From Hoplostethus atlanticus (lineage: Eukaryota > Chordata > Actinopteri > Trachichthyiformes > Trachichthyidae): 64,000 nucleotides of DNA. Within the stretch, counting starts at the first letter, position 1, and each line of letters starts with the position of its first letter. Under the pieces are notes generated by a model that saw nothing but the letters and a program-made list of their open reading frames with translations, had not been told where the DNA came from and searched no databases. The stretch lies in NCBI GenBank assembly GCA_034670405.1, contig JAXDDX010000016.1:1825001-1889000 (forward strand), written 5' to 3'. Shown piece after piece: positions 1 through 11,682 of the stretch. A program made the position numbers and the translations under genes.

Positions 1-58
1 TGTCTTGTCTGGTCTTATCTTAGCTTATCTTGTCTTATCTTATCTTGTCTTGTCTTAC
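1..58. repeat. Degenerate TCTTA/TCTTG pentanucleotide repeat
   Basis: The window opens in about twelve imperfect units of TCTTA or TCTTG. It lies in a rec8 intron, directly after the donor site of the last rec8 exon seen here. Confidence 0.85.
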
Positions 59-2587
59 TATCCTCTAGTGGAGTAGCAGGACTGGTCAGTTCAGGGTGCT
101 CTGGGGAGGCTCCTCTCAAATACGTCTGAGAAACAAACAGGTAGAGGCTAACAGGGCGCAGGTTAGGTATCACTATAACTATTGAATTAATTTCCAGTTT
201 AACTTTCACTTACTAAAATAGTTAAGTGTTAACAATTTTCAGCTGCCTACTTGGGCACATGGGTACCTCTATCAGTGTGCCGGGACTGGGCATGGCATCC
301 TGAAAGTGCATCAATCCAAATAAGGGGTCCGAGGCTCCCTCCACCTCTCCCAGGAGAGACAGGGCGTCAGGGAAGAGCTGAGATTGTCTGAGGGAAAACG
401 GGACGTACAGCAGCGAGTCACAGTGGTCATTTTGTAATTGTAAGGACAGAGAAATGCCTTGAATGTTGTGTAACCGTACTCACTTGTTTTGGTCATCCAA
501 GTCAATCTTCTGGGAGGCCCTCTGCTTGGCTAACCGGCCCACAATGGTCTGGAGATCCTCTACAGGGACAGAAGGTCAACCTCTCAAACAGAGAGACTAC
601 ACCCAGGCAACAGCATACCTGTCTCAACATCTCTTTCCACATCTGATCATTCCCTTACCCAGTAGAAAAGCACATTGACGATGGTAGACGACAATGAGGC
701 CATACTGGAGCTGGGAGGAGAGGTAGAGGGAGAAACGAGGTCGTGGCAGGCCTGGCCGCGGGGGTGGGACCCGCTCCAGCACATAGTCCATGATGTCATC
801 ACTGTATGGGCATTAGCGTTACGGTAACTGTCGGGCTCACAGTTTAGCCAAATAAGAGTATTGGAAAAGGAGTAAAATAACATCTTACCAGGTGCTTTTA
901 ACGTTGACTTTTAGGAAATCCCGTCGTGGAACTTTGATGCCTTTTGTAGCAACCAGCCTATAAATCAGAGAAGAATGAAGGCTGTCGTCAAACCATGCTT
1001 TTTTTCATTTGGCTACTATCAGAATGAATTTAGTGCTTGGATAAACGACAAAGCAGGCTTTACTGCTGTTGATTGGAGTAACAATTTAAAGAACTACGAC
1101 TTTCTGCTTTTTTAATCTAGACAATAATGTTCAAGAGGCATTACGTAATCTGCGACCTCTATCGACCTCTACTGGCAACCCCTAGGAATTGCAACAACAG
1201 TGGCAGAGCAGTTTTGTGGTTGGGACAGGACTCTGACACAGCCGCCCCCTCCCACCCCCCACCATCCCTCCCATCCCCTTGAGCTACAGTGGCCTGTAAT
1301 TGACACAAACACACAAGTTCACAATAGATGATTAAGACTAGCAGAATACCTAGAACCAGCTAGGAAGAGTAATACTGTAGTAATAATACTGGTTTGTCAA
1401 TAAAAAAGCGTGGAGAAAAGATTATATGGGGCGTAGGTGGGGTCAAGGAAGCAGTTGAAGAAACCTCCTCGCCCAAAACACCTCTCAGTGAGGGAGCAGT
1501 CAACCAATGGGAGCCATTGGTCAGTTGGTAAAACTGATGCAACTTCCACCTCATCTTCAAAGGATGGTTTTATAAACAGGATTTTAAAGGCACCGACTTG
1601 TTGTTTTTATTGCTGATCATTGTTATGTCTACTAGTGATGCACCTGGGCTCACAGACTTTTTTATGCCAATTAAAATCATTAAACTGGATAATGTTTAAC
1701 CCCAGGCAAATATAAAAAAAATATTAAAGGTCCCCAATGAAAAGAATCCCTATAGGGACTTATGTCTGTGGTACTCAACTTACTTCTAATGATCCTATTG
1801 TACACACTGCAGTGTGTTTTATCGTAAAAAAAAAAAAAAAAATGTTAAAAATATCTTACAATTTATTACAGGTTACTACAGTTGTTTTTTGGAAGGCGTA
1901 CGATTGTGTGCTTGAATGTTAAGTAGGTATAAAAACCTACCAGTCAATAAACCTTAGAGCTCTAAGTGGGAAGTCATATGAAGTGGGACATTTTAAGGCT
2001 TTCGTGGACTTTTTTTGGACTGATAACTAATTACTGTTACTGATCATATGATCAAACCATATGATCAAAATCACCTAACATCCTTGTTTAGGTGGGGGCA
2101 GAGAAAATTTAAGATCAGTGACATAACTTTTTTTCCTGTTTTGATGTTAAGGCTATAAAACCGACTTAAATATTGTACTGTGCCAAATTTCTATTTAAAA
2201 GTGCATAATACTTACTCTTGCATCAAAAAATTTTTAAAAAAGTTGTCATGATGAAGTCAGTCTTTTTTAGTTGTCCCACTTTATCAGCTAAATGTCTTTT
2301 AGGCTTTTGCCACGGAGGAAAGAAATCAATTTTAGATTAGGAGACCACCTGCACTGTGGATCTCGGCCTAAGAGATCCAAATTAGATGCTGTAGCTTTAT
2401 AATGGAGAAAATTAAGAAGAAAAAGAAGAAATAATGTTCCCTACTATTAATATGTTAACACAGTAAAATAGTTTACTCTTAGATAAAAACTTCAAGTGCA
2501 TCAAGTTGTAGTTGTAGATCATTTTACTCACCAGATTGTAGAAAAGCATCCTGTTCGGCGCTTTAAAACTTCGGGGTAGTAAAACAT
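59..2587 (-). CDS. rec8: REC8 meiotic cohesin kleisin, N-terminal part (gene continues off the left edge)
   Basis: Rec8 is the meiosis-specific alpha-kleisin that closes the cohesin ring between SMC1 and SMC3 and holds sister chromatids together. Six exons can be read, 5' to 3': 2532-2587, 889-957, 659-801, 484-559, 267-387 and 59-125. All have GT..AG borders and phases that join. The start reads MFYYPEVLKRRTGCFSTIW, matching the family N-terminus. Exons 2 and 3 carry the N-terminal Rad21/Rec8 domain, with the diagnostic block PRPRFSLYLSSQLQYG. Exons 4 to 6 give the first of the poorly conserved middle. About 177 residues are present; the C-terminal winged helix and separase sites would lie left of position 1. 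The donors at 267 (GTACCC) and 59 are weaker calls than the rest. Intron 1 is about 1.6 kb. I cannot tell which teleost rec8 paralogue this is. Confidence 0.9.
1548..1781. repeat. Diverged dispersed repeat, copy A (rec8 intron 1)
   Basis: Copy A shares ordered blocks with copy B at 2991-3210, in the same orientation. They include CACCTCATCT, TTTATAAACAGGA, CCGACTTGT, AGTGATGCACCTG and GTCTGTGGTACTCAA. The family is not recognised, and no terminal repeats or duplicated target site are clear. Confidence 0.7.
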
Positions 2588-3596
2588 GTCACCCAATCTT
2601 TTGAAAAAATGTCCGACGAATAAAAAGTAAACGTGGTAATGTATCTGGATAAAAATAATATTGAATTATTAGTCTATATAAGACCACGTTTGGTTTAGAT
2701 CAGATTTAGATTTAGATCAATGGTCGGTTCTTACTTTTCCGGGCGGTGGTTGGGACGAGCCGACTGCTTCTCTCAATAACACTGTACTATAGAGTCCATA
2801 TAAAACTTACTTAAACAAATAATACTTTTTTTTACGAAAAAATAATCTGAAAATTAAATTCGTTTATCGAAATTGATTGGTCGTCGTTATCGTCACCTAC
2901 TGACCTGACCTATGTGCGCGGATCAATAAATGTCGATCCTTTTTGCTTTTGTAGGTTAAACACCTGCCTGGTTATGACCTTCTGACCTTTCACCTCATCT
3001 GAAAAGCAAACGGTTTCATAAACAGGACTTGAAACGCGCCGACTTGTATTGGTTGTGTTTACATTGCACAGTATTGTTGTTTGCCAGTGATGCACCTGTT
3101 AAATGGGCACACCAATTTATTTCTTCCATTAAATACTTTAAGATGGGTGATGCTTAAATCGCTATTATATTCGTTTAATAGCCTATGACTGAAGTGTCTG
3201 TGGTACTCAATGATGCGTTTACAGGACCTTTTCGTACTTCTCATTAAACAAATATGTTCTCATATTTTCCTCTAAATGAATGCTGACAATTAGGATAAGA
3301 TACGATTCCCTACTTCAATCTCTAGTGTTATTAGATATAAAACATCTGTAATCTGTAACAATAATGCTGAATCCTTGCATCCTCGATGTTGTGATCAAAA
3401 TTGCTTACATTTTGTTTAAGCAAATAAAGCAGTTCCATAAAACTGTTGTAGCTGTTTCACGATAAAGTCACATTCCTGACAAGTCTTCATCAAAACCAAC
3501 AATCTAATCAATAATATAGTCAAATCTTTTTCATGGCCTATATTGTTTCACAAAAGAGCAGCTGCTTAAGTCATGGCACGTGGAAGAAAATGTAAT
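2588..3596. other. Intergenic gap between rec8 start and setdb1 3' end
   Basis: About 1 kb of AT-rich sequence lies between the rec8 start codon and the probable setdb1 polyadenylation signal. It should contain the rec8 promoter, but I see no clear TATA box or CpG cluster. It also holds repeat copy B (2991-3210). No coding exon is visible. Confidence 0.6.
2991..3210. repeat. Diverged dispersed repeat, copy B (upstream of rec8)
   Basis: This is a direct-orientation partner of copy A (1548-1781), with roughly the same block order but many substitutions and indels. The two copies flank rec8 exon 1. Confidence 0.65.
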
Positions 3597-3985
3597 TTTA
3601 TTAAGATATAAGCATATAGTTGCCAGTTCATGGATAAAATGAAATCAATCTGGAAAAACATGAATATAAAAAATAAAAGGCAACAAAATAAAAATGCACA
3701 TTTCAACTTTAAAATGAGAGCAAAGAAAGATTACAGTGTTGAAAGGGCTCACAGAGATTAGAAGCAACCATCTGAAATAAAAACATAAGAGAGAAGAACA
3801 CAGGTGCTGGAGGCAAATGGAGGTTTTGTCATATTCTCTACCCTTAATAGAGGAAAGAGTCTGATGTGACTGGATTCTCTCACAACTAAGAGATTTATGA
3901 TGAACTGACATGTGTTTTGCTCAGAGTAGGAATAAGAGAAGATGGCAGAGACACAGTAGAGGGAGTAAAGTACAGTAGAGGTTGA
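3597..3985 (-). other. setdb1: setdb1 3'UTR with candidate polyadenylation signal
   Basis: The stretch follows the setdb1 stop codon. On the minus strand an AATAAA hexamer lies at 3597-3602, the first clear one downstream, giving a 3'UTR of about 390 nt. Earlier AT-rich sequence near 3665-3695 reads TTTATTTT on the minus strand and is not a signal. The end point is inferred from sequence only. Confidence 0.55.
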
Positions 3986-5075
3986 TCAAAGCAGTCTTCC
4001 TCTACATTCAGTGGATCCACAGCAGCACAGCAGCTCCTTCCCCTCCACACTACCCACCTCATAGTTGTAGTCCCAGGTCAGCTCTGTACCGGCCCGGATA
4101 CGCCTACACAAAGACACGAGCAGGCAAGTCAGTGGAGGACAAGAAGCCATGTTTTAAAACTATATTTATAGTAAGCCATGCATTTATTTTGGCCTTGCTA
4201 GATTAATAGCTGGAACTGCTATTACAGAAACAAGGTTCATTTACTTGGACCTGGTACTATTGTTAGAGAAATGAGGAAGTGTTTGAATCCCTAACATATT
4301 AGGTAGAAATCACACAGAAAATGTTCAAATGTTTTGGTGTTAGGATCCAGCAAATGGTTCTCAGTGTGTTGTGGGAACTAATAAGTAGTTGAGTTTCTAC
4401 TACCAGGGCCTGTTTATATTAAAAGAAAACACCTATTTACAAGATATCGTAGAGAATATCCCATTTCTATCCTGGTTAGCTGACCTAGGGACAACATAGG
4501 AGCGCCCCAAAGCTCAGTACCATTCCCTAGCCCCTGAGCTTGAAGGAAACTGTCATTAAGGACATAAGCGCAGTAACAGATTTGAGATTTATTTTAATAC
4601 TCACTTGCTGGCAAAAAATGCCACCCAGGGGAAGCGCAGATCGTGTGTGTCCACAAACACATTCTGGACAAACAAGTTAGGACTGCAACTATGCTGTAAA
4701 CGTAGAGAGGAGATAGGGACAGAAAAAGTAAGAGGCAGAACGATAGGAATAGAATGAGTTTCCATGACATCAAGTGAAAGTAAGTGAAAGGCACAGACAG
4801 ACACGCTGACACACTTACATTGAGGTAGCGTCCAAGGTTGCCCTCCAGCTTGGCATCAATGATGTAGCAGGACTCTTCACCATCGAAGAACAGGCGAGTG
4901 TTTTTGTGAGCATTGTCTCCCCCTCCTCCAGGCTGTCCCTGCGGCCCTGCTTTCCCTCCCTGGCCCCCTGGCCCTCCCCCGGCTGCAGGCGTACCCGTTT
5001 TTACCATCAGGCTGTGGCTGGACTTGAGGGCGATGCCACGCGTCGACTTCACAGCTACCTGCCTTTTTGTCACAC
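3986..5075 (-). other. setdb1: setdb1 second half of SET domain and post-SET exons
   Basis: Exons are 4819-5075, 4605-4693 and 3986-4103. They carry [10 protein letters not shown], a Gly/Pro-rich loop (about 4915-4990), [20 protein letters not shown], then the cofactor and catalytic motif [19 protein letters not shown]. The last exon reads [15 protein letters not shown], the post-SET cysteines and a terminal RGRLL before the stop. Confidence 0.96.
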
Positions 5076-8000
5076 CTGAGCGAGTGTGGTGCCAACAGAC
5101 AGCAGGAAGGGGAGAGCGCAACAGAAACCATGTGTTTAGGGATAATCAGTGCACTGTACATTCAAGCAGACAGTATTTTTTCTACTTCTACCTCCCTCCC
5201 TTTCCTCACCCTGGGTCAGTTTATCCCTCTCCTTGTTGTCCTCAGACCCCGAGCTGATGGTCTGAACATCGTCGCTGTCAGAGAGAGTCATCACATCCTG
5301 CTTCTTCACTGCCTCCGTCTTAACTTGACTGCAGCAAACAAACACAACTAAACTCAACAGCAATCGAATGCTAGGCAATGAGGCTTATCACTTTGTTGCA
5401 GAATTATCATTTATTACAAGGAATGAGCAAAGTTTGAACAATCATAAAAAGTGCACATCCATTTTAGCATATCCTGCCAATTCCAACATACCTCTTGCTG
5501 TCTCCAGATTCCTATGATGGGAAACAGAAGAAAGAAATCAGTATATACAAGACATCATAATACATCATCCAAAATTAGAGCCATCTTTTAAATCCATTCC
5601 CTTAATTAAAAAGCATAAAGTTTATACTGCAGATGAGCATGTTAACACACTGAAACACAGACTCTTGCTCTCTCTAACTGACCTTCTTCAGGCTCTGGCT
5701 GGTGAGCCAGGAAGCCACTTTACTCTTCCCCGTCTCCTCCGGCATGGACGGTGGCGTCTGGTCATCTGCTCCCCCGGCTGATACACTCATTCCATCTTTA
5801 CTGTCTTGACTCCCTGGTGCAGGAAGCAGAGAGGCGTGTTGAGAGAGACAACATAAATATCTTCCAAACCCCTTTGGACTGACAAAATGTCTTAGACACA
5901 ACTGGGCAGTCATAAAATATCACTCAAAATGTCTATCTATGTTACACACTCAGTCACAAAGTTTGACACTGACTTACTTCACTTCGATTTACACCAGTAC
6001 AACATTCTGACTCTCTCCCTCTCCCACAGACAGACAGACAGAAAGTCTCACACCAGGACCACAACCAGGTCTCATACATTTACACCATAGGTCTCCCTCT
6101 TAAACATACTCTTAGATATAAGTATGGTGAACACTGAGTCTCACCCTCCTTGTTGCCTTTGGCCTGTCCGCGTGTGGTGTAACTCCTCCAAACAGAGCTG
6201 GCGCTGTAGCAGTTCTCCTTCACAAACGTGTCGTCTGAGCTATCGCTTTCATCATCACTCTTAGAGTCCTTGTCATCCTCGTCATTGCTTTCCCTGGATG
6301 TGTCAGGGCTTTGGGCTGTAAGGAACACAGCGGGGGAAGCAAGGAGGATAGGGTGGATAGGGGGGATCATGTTAGCTGTGGTCAGCACCCAGAGAGCCTT
6401 GGACTTTCTCCATCACATCATAACACAAAATGGAGTGCAAGGGAAAGAGGGCAAAAAATAAAAGATTTTCACTAGGTCTATAAATGACTCCCTTGATCTC
6501 TCACCTTGGGCCCTGGCACTGTTGGGGCCCTCAGCCCTCTTGGGCGGTCGCCCTACAGGGTTAGCCGATATTAAGGCAGAGGGTTGGATTTTTATCCTGG
6601 ACATGTCCACACCACTCCCCTCACTGTCCGAACAGTGGGCCTCACTCTCATAGCCCTCCTTGAAGTTCTCCACACTCTCTATGTGGTCCAGGTTAGCAAA
6701 GTACTCATCGCCCATCTCTAGACCCTCCTTGTCTGCAAAATCGTCAGTCAAGATTTTACCTGGTAAAGAGGGGGAAAAGAGAGAGAGAGTGTTTGAATCT
6801 AGTGGCTATAATAGTCTAATAAATACACCAATAATGATGTATAAGTGTGTGAGTTTTGCATCTCCTCTACCATGTAAGGTAGAGCATTCTCCCAAGTCTC
6901 TTCCCTTCCCTCACCAGCATAGATGCAGACAAAGGAGCCCTTAGCTACATCATCCAGACAGCGGATGCCCCAGCCTTTGTTCTGGGTCTTGAACAGCTGG
7001 AGACGCACCTGCAGGCCGTGCTGCACCAGCCGGTTGGTGCACATCTGAGCAGAGCACTTACACCGCTTATTACACTCGTAGATCCTGTGAGAGGGAGAAG
7101 GCAAGAGAATGAAAATGGCCCCTGAGACATCAACACAATTAGCCGTCATGTTCAGCAGTAATTATCTCACGAGGGATGATAGCAGGTCAGCTGTAGAGCA
7201 GACCAGGAGTGGGATATGCTTTGGCGTGTGCGTGTGTGAATGTGTGTGTCTGTGCAGATGCACATGCACAAATGTCTGACCCTGTGGGCAGGCACTCCTC
7301 TAGTCGTTTGTGCAAAAATCCAGCATTGGGGTTGATCTGTGCTCCGGGCGTACAACCTGTAGCCTGCAGGGTCAGCTGGTGGCAAGAGCATTTGGACCTG
7401 TAATTAAGACACAGAGAAATGTCTTCATAGAATTAATACCGGGAGAGAGTTGAAAGTTGATGGAGGGGTCAAAGGTGAACAACACGACTAACTTGTCTTT
7501 ACAGCCATCGGTACAGTCACAGCCAACCAGGAAGTCTGTACTAGTGTTGATATATACTCCATCCTCAGGGATACGCTCTTTACCTGGGAAGATGAGAGGA
7601 GACACAAATGGATCAGTCCCTCTGCAGTCATTGACTCTATAGTGATTTGGGGGAGGGGGATTTATTGTGGCTTTATTAGGTACACCTTTCTAGAACAGCC
7701 TGAATTCTTCATGGTATGGATTCAACAAGGTGTTGCAAACATTCCTTAGAGATTCTGGTCCATGTTGACATGATGGCATCACTGGCTGCAGATTTGTCGG
7801 CTGCACATTCATGCTGCAAATGTCCCATTCCACCACATCCCAAATGTGCTGTATTGGATTGAGGAGGCCAATGGAGTACACTGAACTCATCTACGTGGAA
7901 CTAGCTTGAGATGCTTTGTGACATGGCGAACAGGTTTACAGGTGTACCTAATATAGTGGCCATGAATGAATGAATGAATGTACACGTGTATGCATCTATC

Positions 8001-11000
8001 CATCTATCTATTAGAAGAACAGATGAGAGTCCAAATGGATCTCTTTTTTTTTAAACATCTCTATGCCATCCTTACTGTAGGCTACTTTAGGAGGCGGGGT
8101 GCCATCAATCTCGTTGACACAGGAGAGTGGGATATCCTCCTTTCCACAAGTGATGTCTTGAATGTAGTAGAAGGGCCTCTGTGGCTGGAAGGGACGGTCG
8201 ACCAGCACGTAGGGGTCCAGACAGAACATCTCTAGGAATATAAAGTCACAGGATGTCTGGAAAAGGTAGTGCTGGATCTCCGTCATGTTACGCAGGCAAA
8301 GCCCGCATGGAGCCTTGTAGATCACGTGAAAGGACATCTAAGGAGAAGAAATGCACAAAAAAGGGGTAGGTGAGTTTAATTGTAGATACATAATGGGAAG
8401 GTACAGTTATAGTGAATGCTGAAAGCAGCAGTCCTCTGCCACGCTGTTGTTGAGGCCTACCTTGCGGTTTACTTTGCGTCGTCCCGTCATGCGTCTGAAG
8501 TCGTACAGTAAAGGTGTGAGCAGGGGGTTCTTTCCGAGGTGCATGTCTGGTTTCAGAGGCCGGATGCGATTCAGACAGGCTACCTGGCAAGTGTGTGCTA
8601 GGTAGAAGATGCGGTCGGTTGGGGCGCGGTAGGAGGGCTGTTGGGGGACGCTGGCAATGGAAGTGACTAGAGGAGGGGGGGCGGGGGCGGGGGCGGAGGC
8701 GGGGGCGGAGGCGGAGGTGGGGGTGGGGGTGGGGGTGGGGATGGGGGTGGGGGCGGGAGCAAGAGTTGGCAGCTGTTTCTGGTGGGACAGTATGAAATTA
8801 GGGATAGGTCCAGTTGGGACAGTCAACGTTCTTCCACTATGGATTGATGAACAAAAGATGAGGGGAGAAAGACAGAAAGTGAAAGACTTACAATTAATCA
8901 AATCTGAATACTCTTCAGAGGACCATCACAATTTCACTGGTAAATTTAATTTAATTTCACATCGAGCAACTCATTAGGTGACTCACCTCGGGAGGCTGCT
9001 GGGACTGGAGGCAAGGGACTGCATGACTTTGGAAGCATGAGTGCCTCCCACCCCAGGAACAAATGGAGAAGTACTCTTCTTCGCCATCTGATGTTTATTA
9101 CTAGAAGACATCCAGGATAGAGAAAGACATACAGTGGATATCAAAAGTTTACACTCAAATGTTCTTGTTTTATTGCCTTGAGGCCTGAAACACCATGGTT
9201 GCAGTCAAGTATTGGGCCATGAATTGGGCCATAATTGGTTCTTACAACAAAGTTCCTTTAATAGTATCAGATAGATGGCTCAGTCAGCATTACTCACTCG
9301 ACCCGTGCAGGCTGTAGGGGTTGGAGGGGTTGTGGAAGTTGTGGAAGTTGTGGTGACTGTGAAGGCTGGGCAGGTGAGGCCTGAGGTGCTTTGGGGGGAG
9401 AGGCTCCTACATGCCCCTCACTGGTGTACTGAACTACCGGGCCCTTACTCCTCAACGCTCCTGGGGATTGAAGTGGAGAGCAAGAAATAAAGTATGAATA
9501 TACACTCACCGGCCACTTTATTAGGTACACCTATCTAGTACCAGGTAGGACCCCCTTTTGCCTCCAGAATAGTCTAAAGAGTTGTAAAGAGCTGTTATTT
9601 GAGCATTTGTGGCCTTTCTATTACTTTGATCAAGTCTTCCTATTCTCGTCTGACCTCTCTCATTAACAAGGAGTTTTTGGTCACTGCATGTTTTTTGTTT
9701 ATCGCACCGTTCTCTGTAAACTCTAGAGCAGGGGTGTCAAACCGTGTGCCATGGAGGGCCGAGAGTATGCAGGTTTTCATTCCAACCGAACACTACACCA
9801 GGTGATTTCACTGATTAGTCCCTCCTCTCTGGTTGAAGGTGTGGTAATCAGTGAAATCACCTGCTGTATTCTTGGGTTGGAACGAAAACCTGCATACTCT
9901 CGGCCCTCCATGGCACATGGTTTGACACCCCTGCTCTAGAGACTGTAGTGGTGAAAACCCCAGGAGGGTTCAGCTGTTTCTGAGAGGCAGGAACCACCAT
10001 GTCTGACACCAACAATCATACCACGGTCAAAGTCGCTTAGATCACGCATCTCGTCCATTATCACATATACACAAATGTGTCTGTGTGTATTACCCATGTT
10101 AGGTCGTGTCCTCTGCTGGCCTGCCAACTTCTTCTCCTGGGTGTTGGCAGTGGTCATCTTCAGGTTGAACATAGGCTCCAGCCTGGTGGAGCCTCTATAG
10201 ATCCACTCACTCCTCTTGTCATCCTGATCAACACCACACAACACTGAGAGTTTACTAAAGCCAACTATCCAAGCACATTAAAGGGGTAGAGATTTAATAA
10301 TTTATTTGCATCATATCTTTGTTTTGACTGAATTTATGTTTTTGTTTTCGATTGTGCAACAATTTTCCTCTTTGATTGTAACACACTACGACATATTCCT
10401 AACCAGGTGAATGTGAAGGGTTTTTATCCCCCAAGCTGATGTGGAGGCTCATACCAGAAAGAGGATCTTGACCAGGCTTCCATCCACCTCTTCTACTTTG
10501 CTCTTCCACCAAGTCCCCTCCCACTCTGTCTTGATGATCTGGCCAACCTTTAGGAGCACCATAGGCCTACTGGGATAGGCAGTGATATACTCCTCGATGA
10601 AGTCTCGACATGATGCATCCTCTATGTCCTCCCATGTACGTTTCACTGTGGGAATAAGAGATCTCACTCCTTTATCTACAATTGTACCATAAATTGGCTG
10701 TTTTTCTCAAAAGCTTACAACCAATGTCAATGTCTTGAACGTTAACTAAGCATTTAGCCAACTATACATTGTTCTTAAGCAATTTTACTGCTGCATCATC
10801 AGTGGGATATACTGGTCCTAACAGAGCAAGAGAGGAAGAAAGAGAGTTCTTACATGGTCGGCAAACAGGGTAGAGTTCAGGTAATGTCACATATGAGGCA
10901 TAGCCATCATCAAAGAAGATCAGGAACCTGAAACACACAACCAGGATATCAACCAAGGGCCACAATCAATCAGCAACCCCTCCATTTCCGTCACTCCTTT

Positions 11001-11648
11001 TCCAGCTACCCTCAGATTGGTCCACCCACCTCATGCGGTTCTTGTTGTTAGGCATTTCTGCTACTATGCCAGCATAGAGCCACACCAGGTTGCCATCCTT
11101 GTACTTGGCAACCACACGGGCCCCCACATACAGACTTTCCAGAGTAGGGTGATAGTCGAAAGCCACGTGATTCCCAGAGAGCAGACTCTTCCCTTTGTTA
11201 TCGAACTTCACTTTGTACTTGAATGTACCGTTTCCTAAATGCAGGCAGAGGGAATGTTGTATACATGTAGAGCAGAATAGAAAAGCATGGAATACATTCA
11301 AGTGTCGTCTTTGCGTCAATCCCTAAAGGACCTAGATCAAGCAAAAGTGTTGGTAACAAACCGACGGGGTTGATGGCAACGAGGCTCCCTCTGTGCCAGG
11401 TCTTAGTGCGTTTCTTTCCCAGAATGCTCATCTCCAGACTGAGCTCATCTTCTTTGAGGTCGGGGTTAGGTTGGGTTGGAGTGTGGGCTGGAGCCTGTGA
11501 CACAAACACTGCTGGCATTGTAGCCTGAACACCTAGAAGGAGGAAATACCACACACATATTTAAAATCAACCAGATGGTCACATGGGTATGGTGTACAGC
11601 CGCTAGGCCATAGGTCTTGTCTGACCAAAAAGTATGCTTGAGATTCCT

Positions 11649-11682
<34 letters not shown>

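Noticed and set aside
9942-10062. Open frame continuing the setdb1 exon 10094-10223 into a transposase-like N-terminus
   Set aside because: The setdb1 exon ends at a GTAATA donor at 10093 and joins in phase to 9298-9460. The extra residues come from the intronic Tc1 fossil, not a fusion gene.
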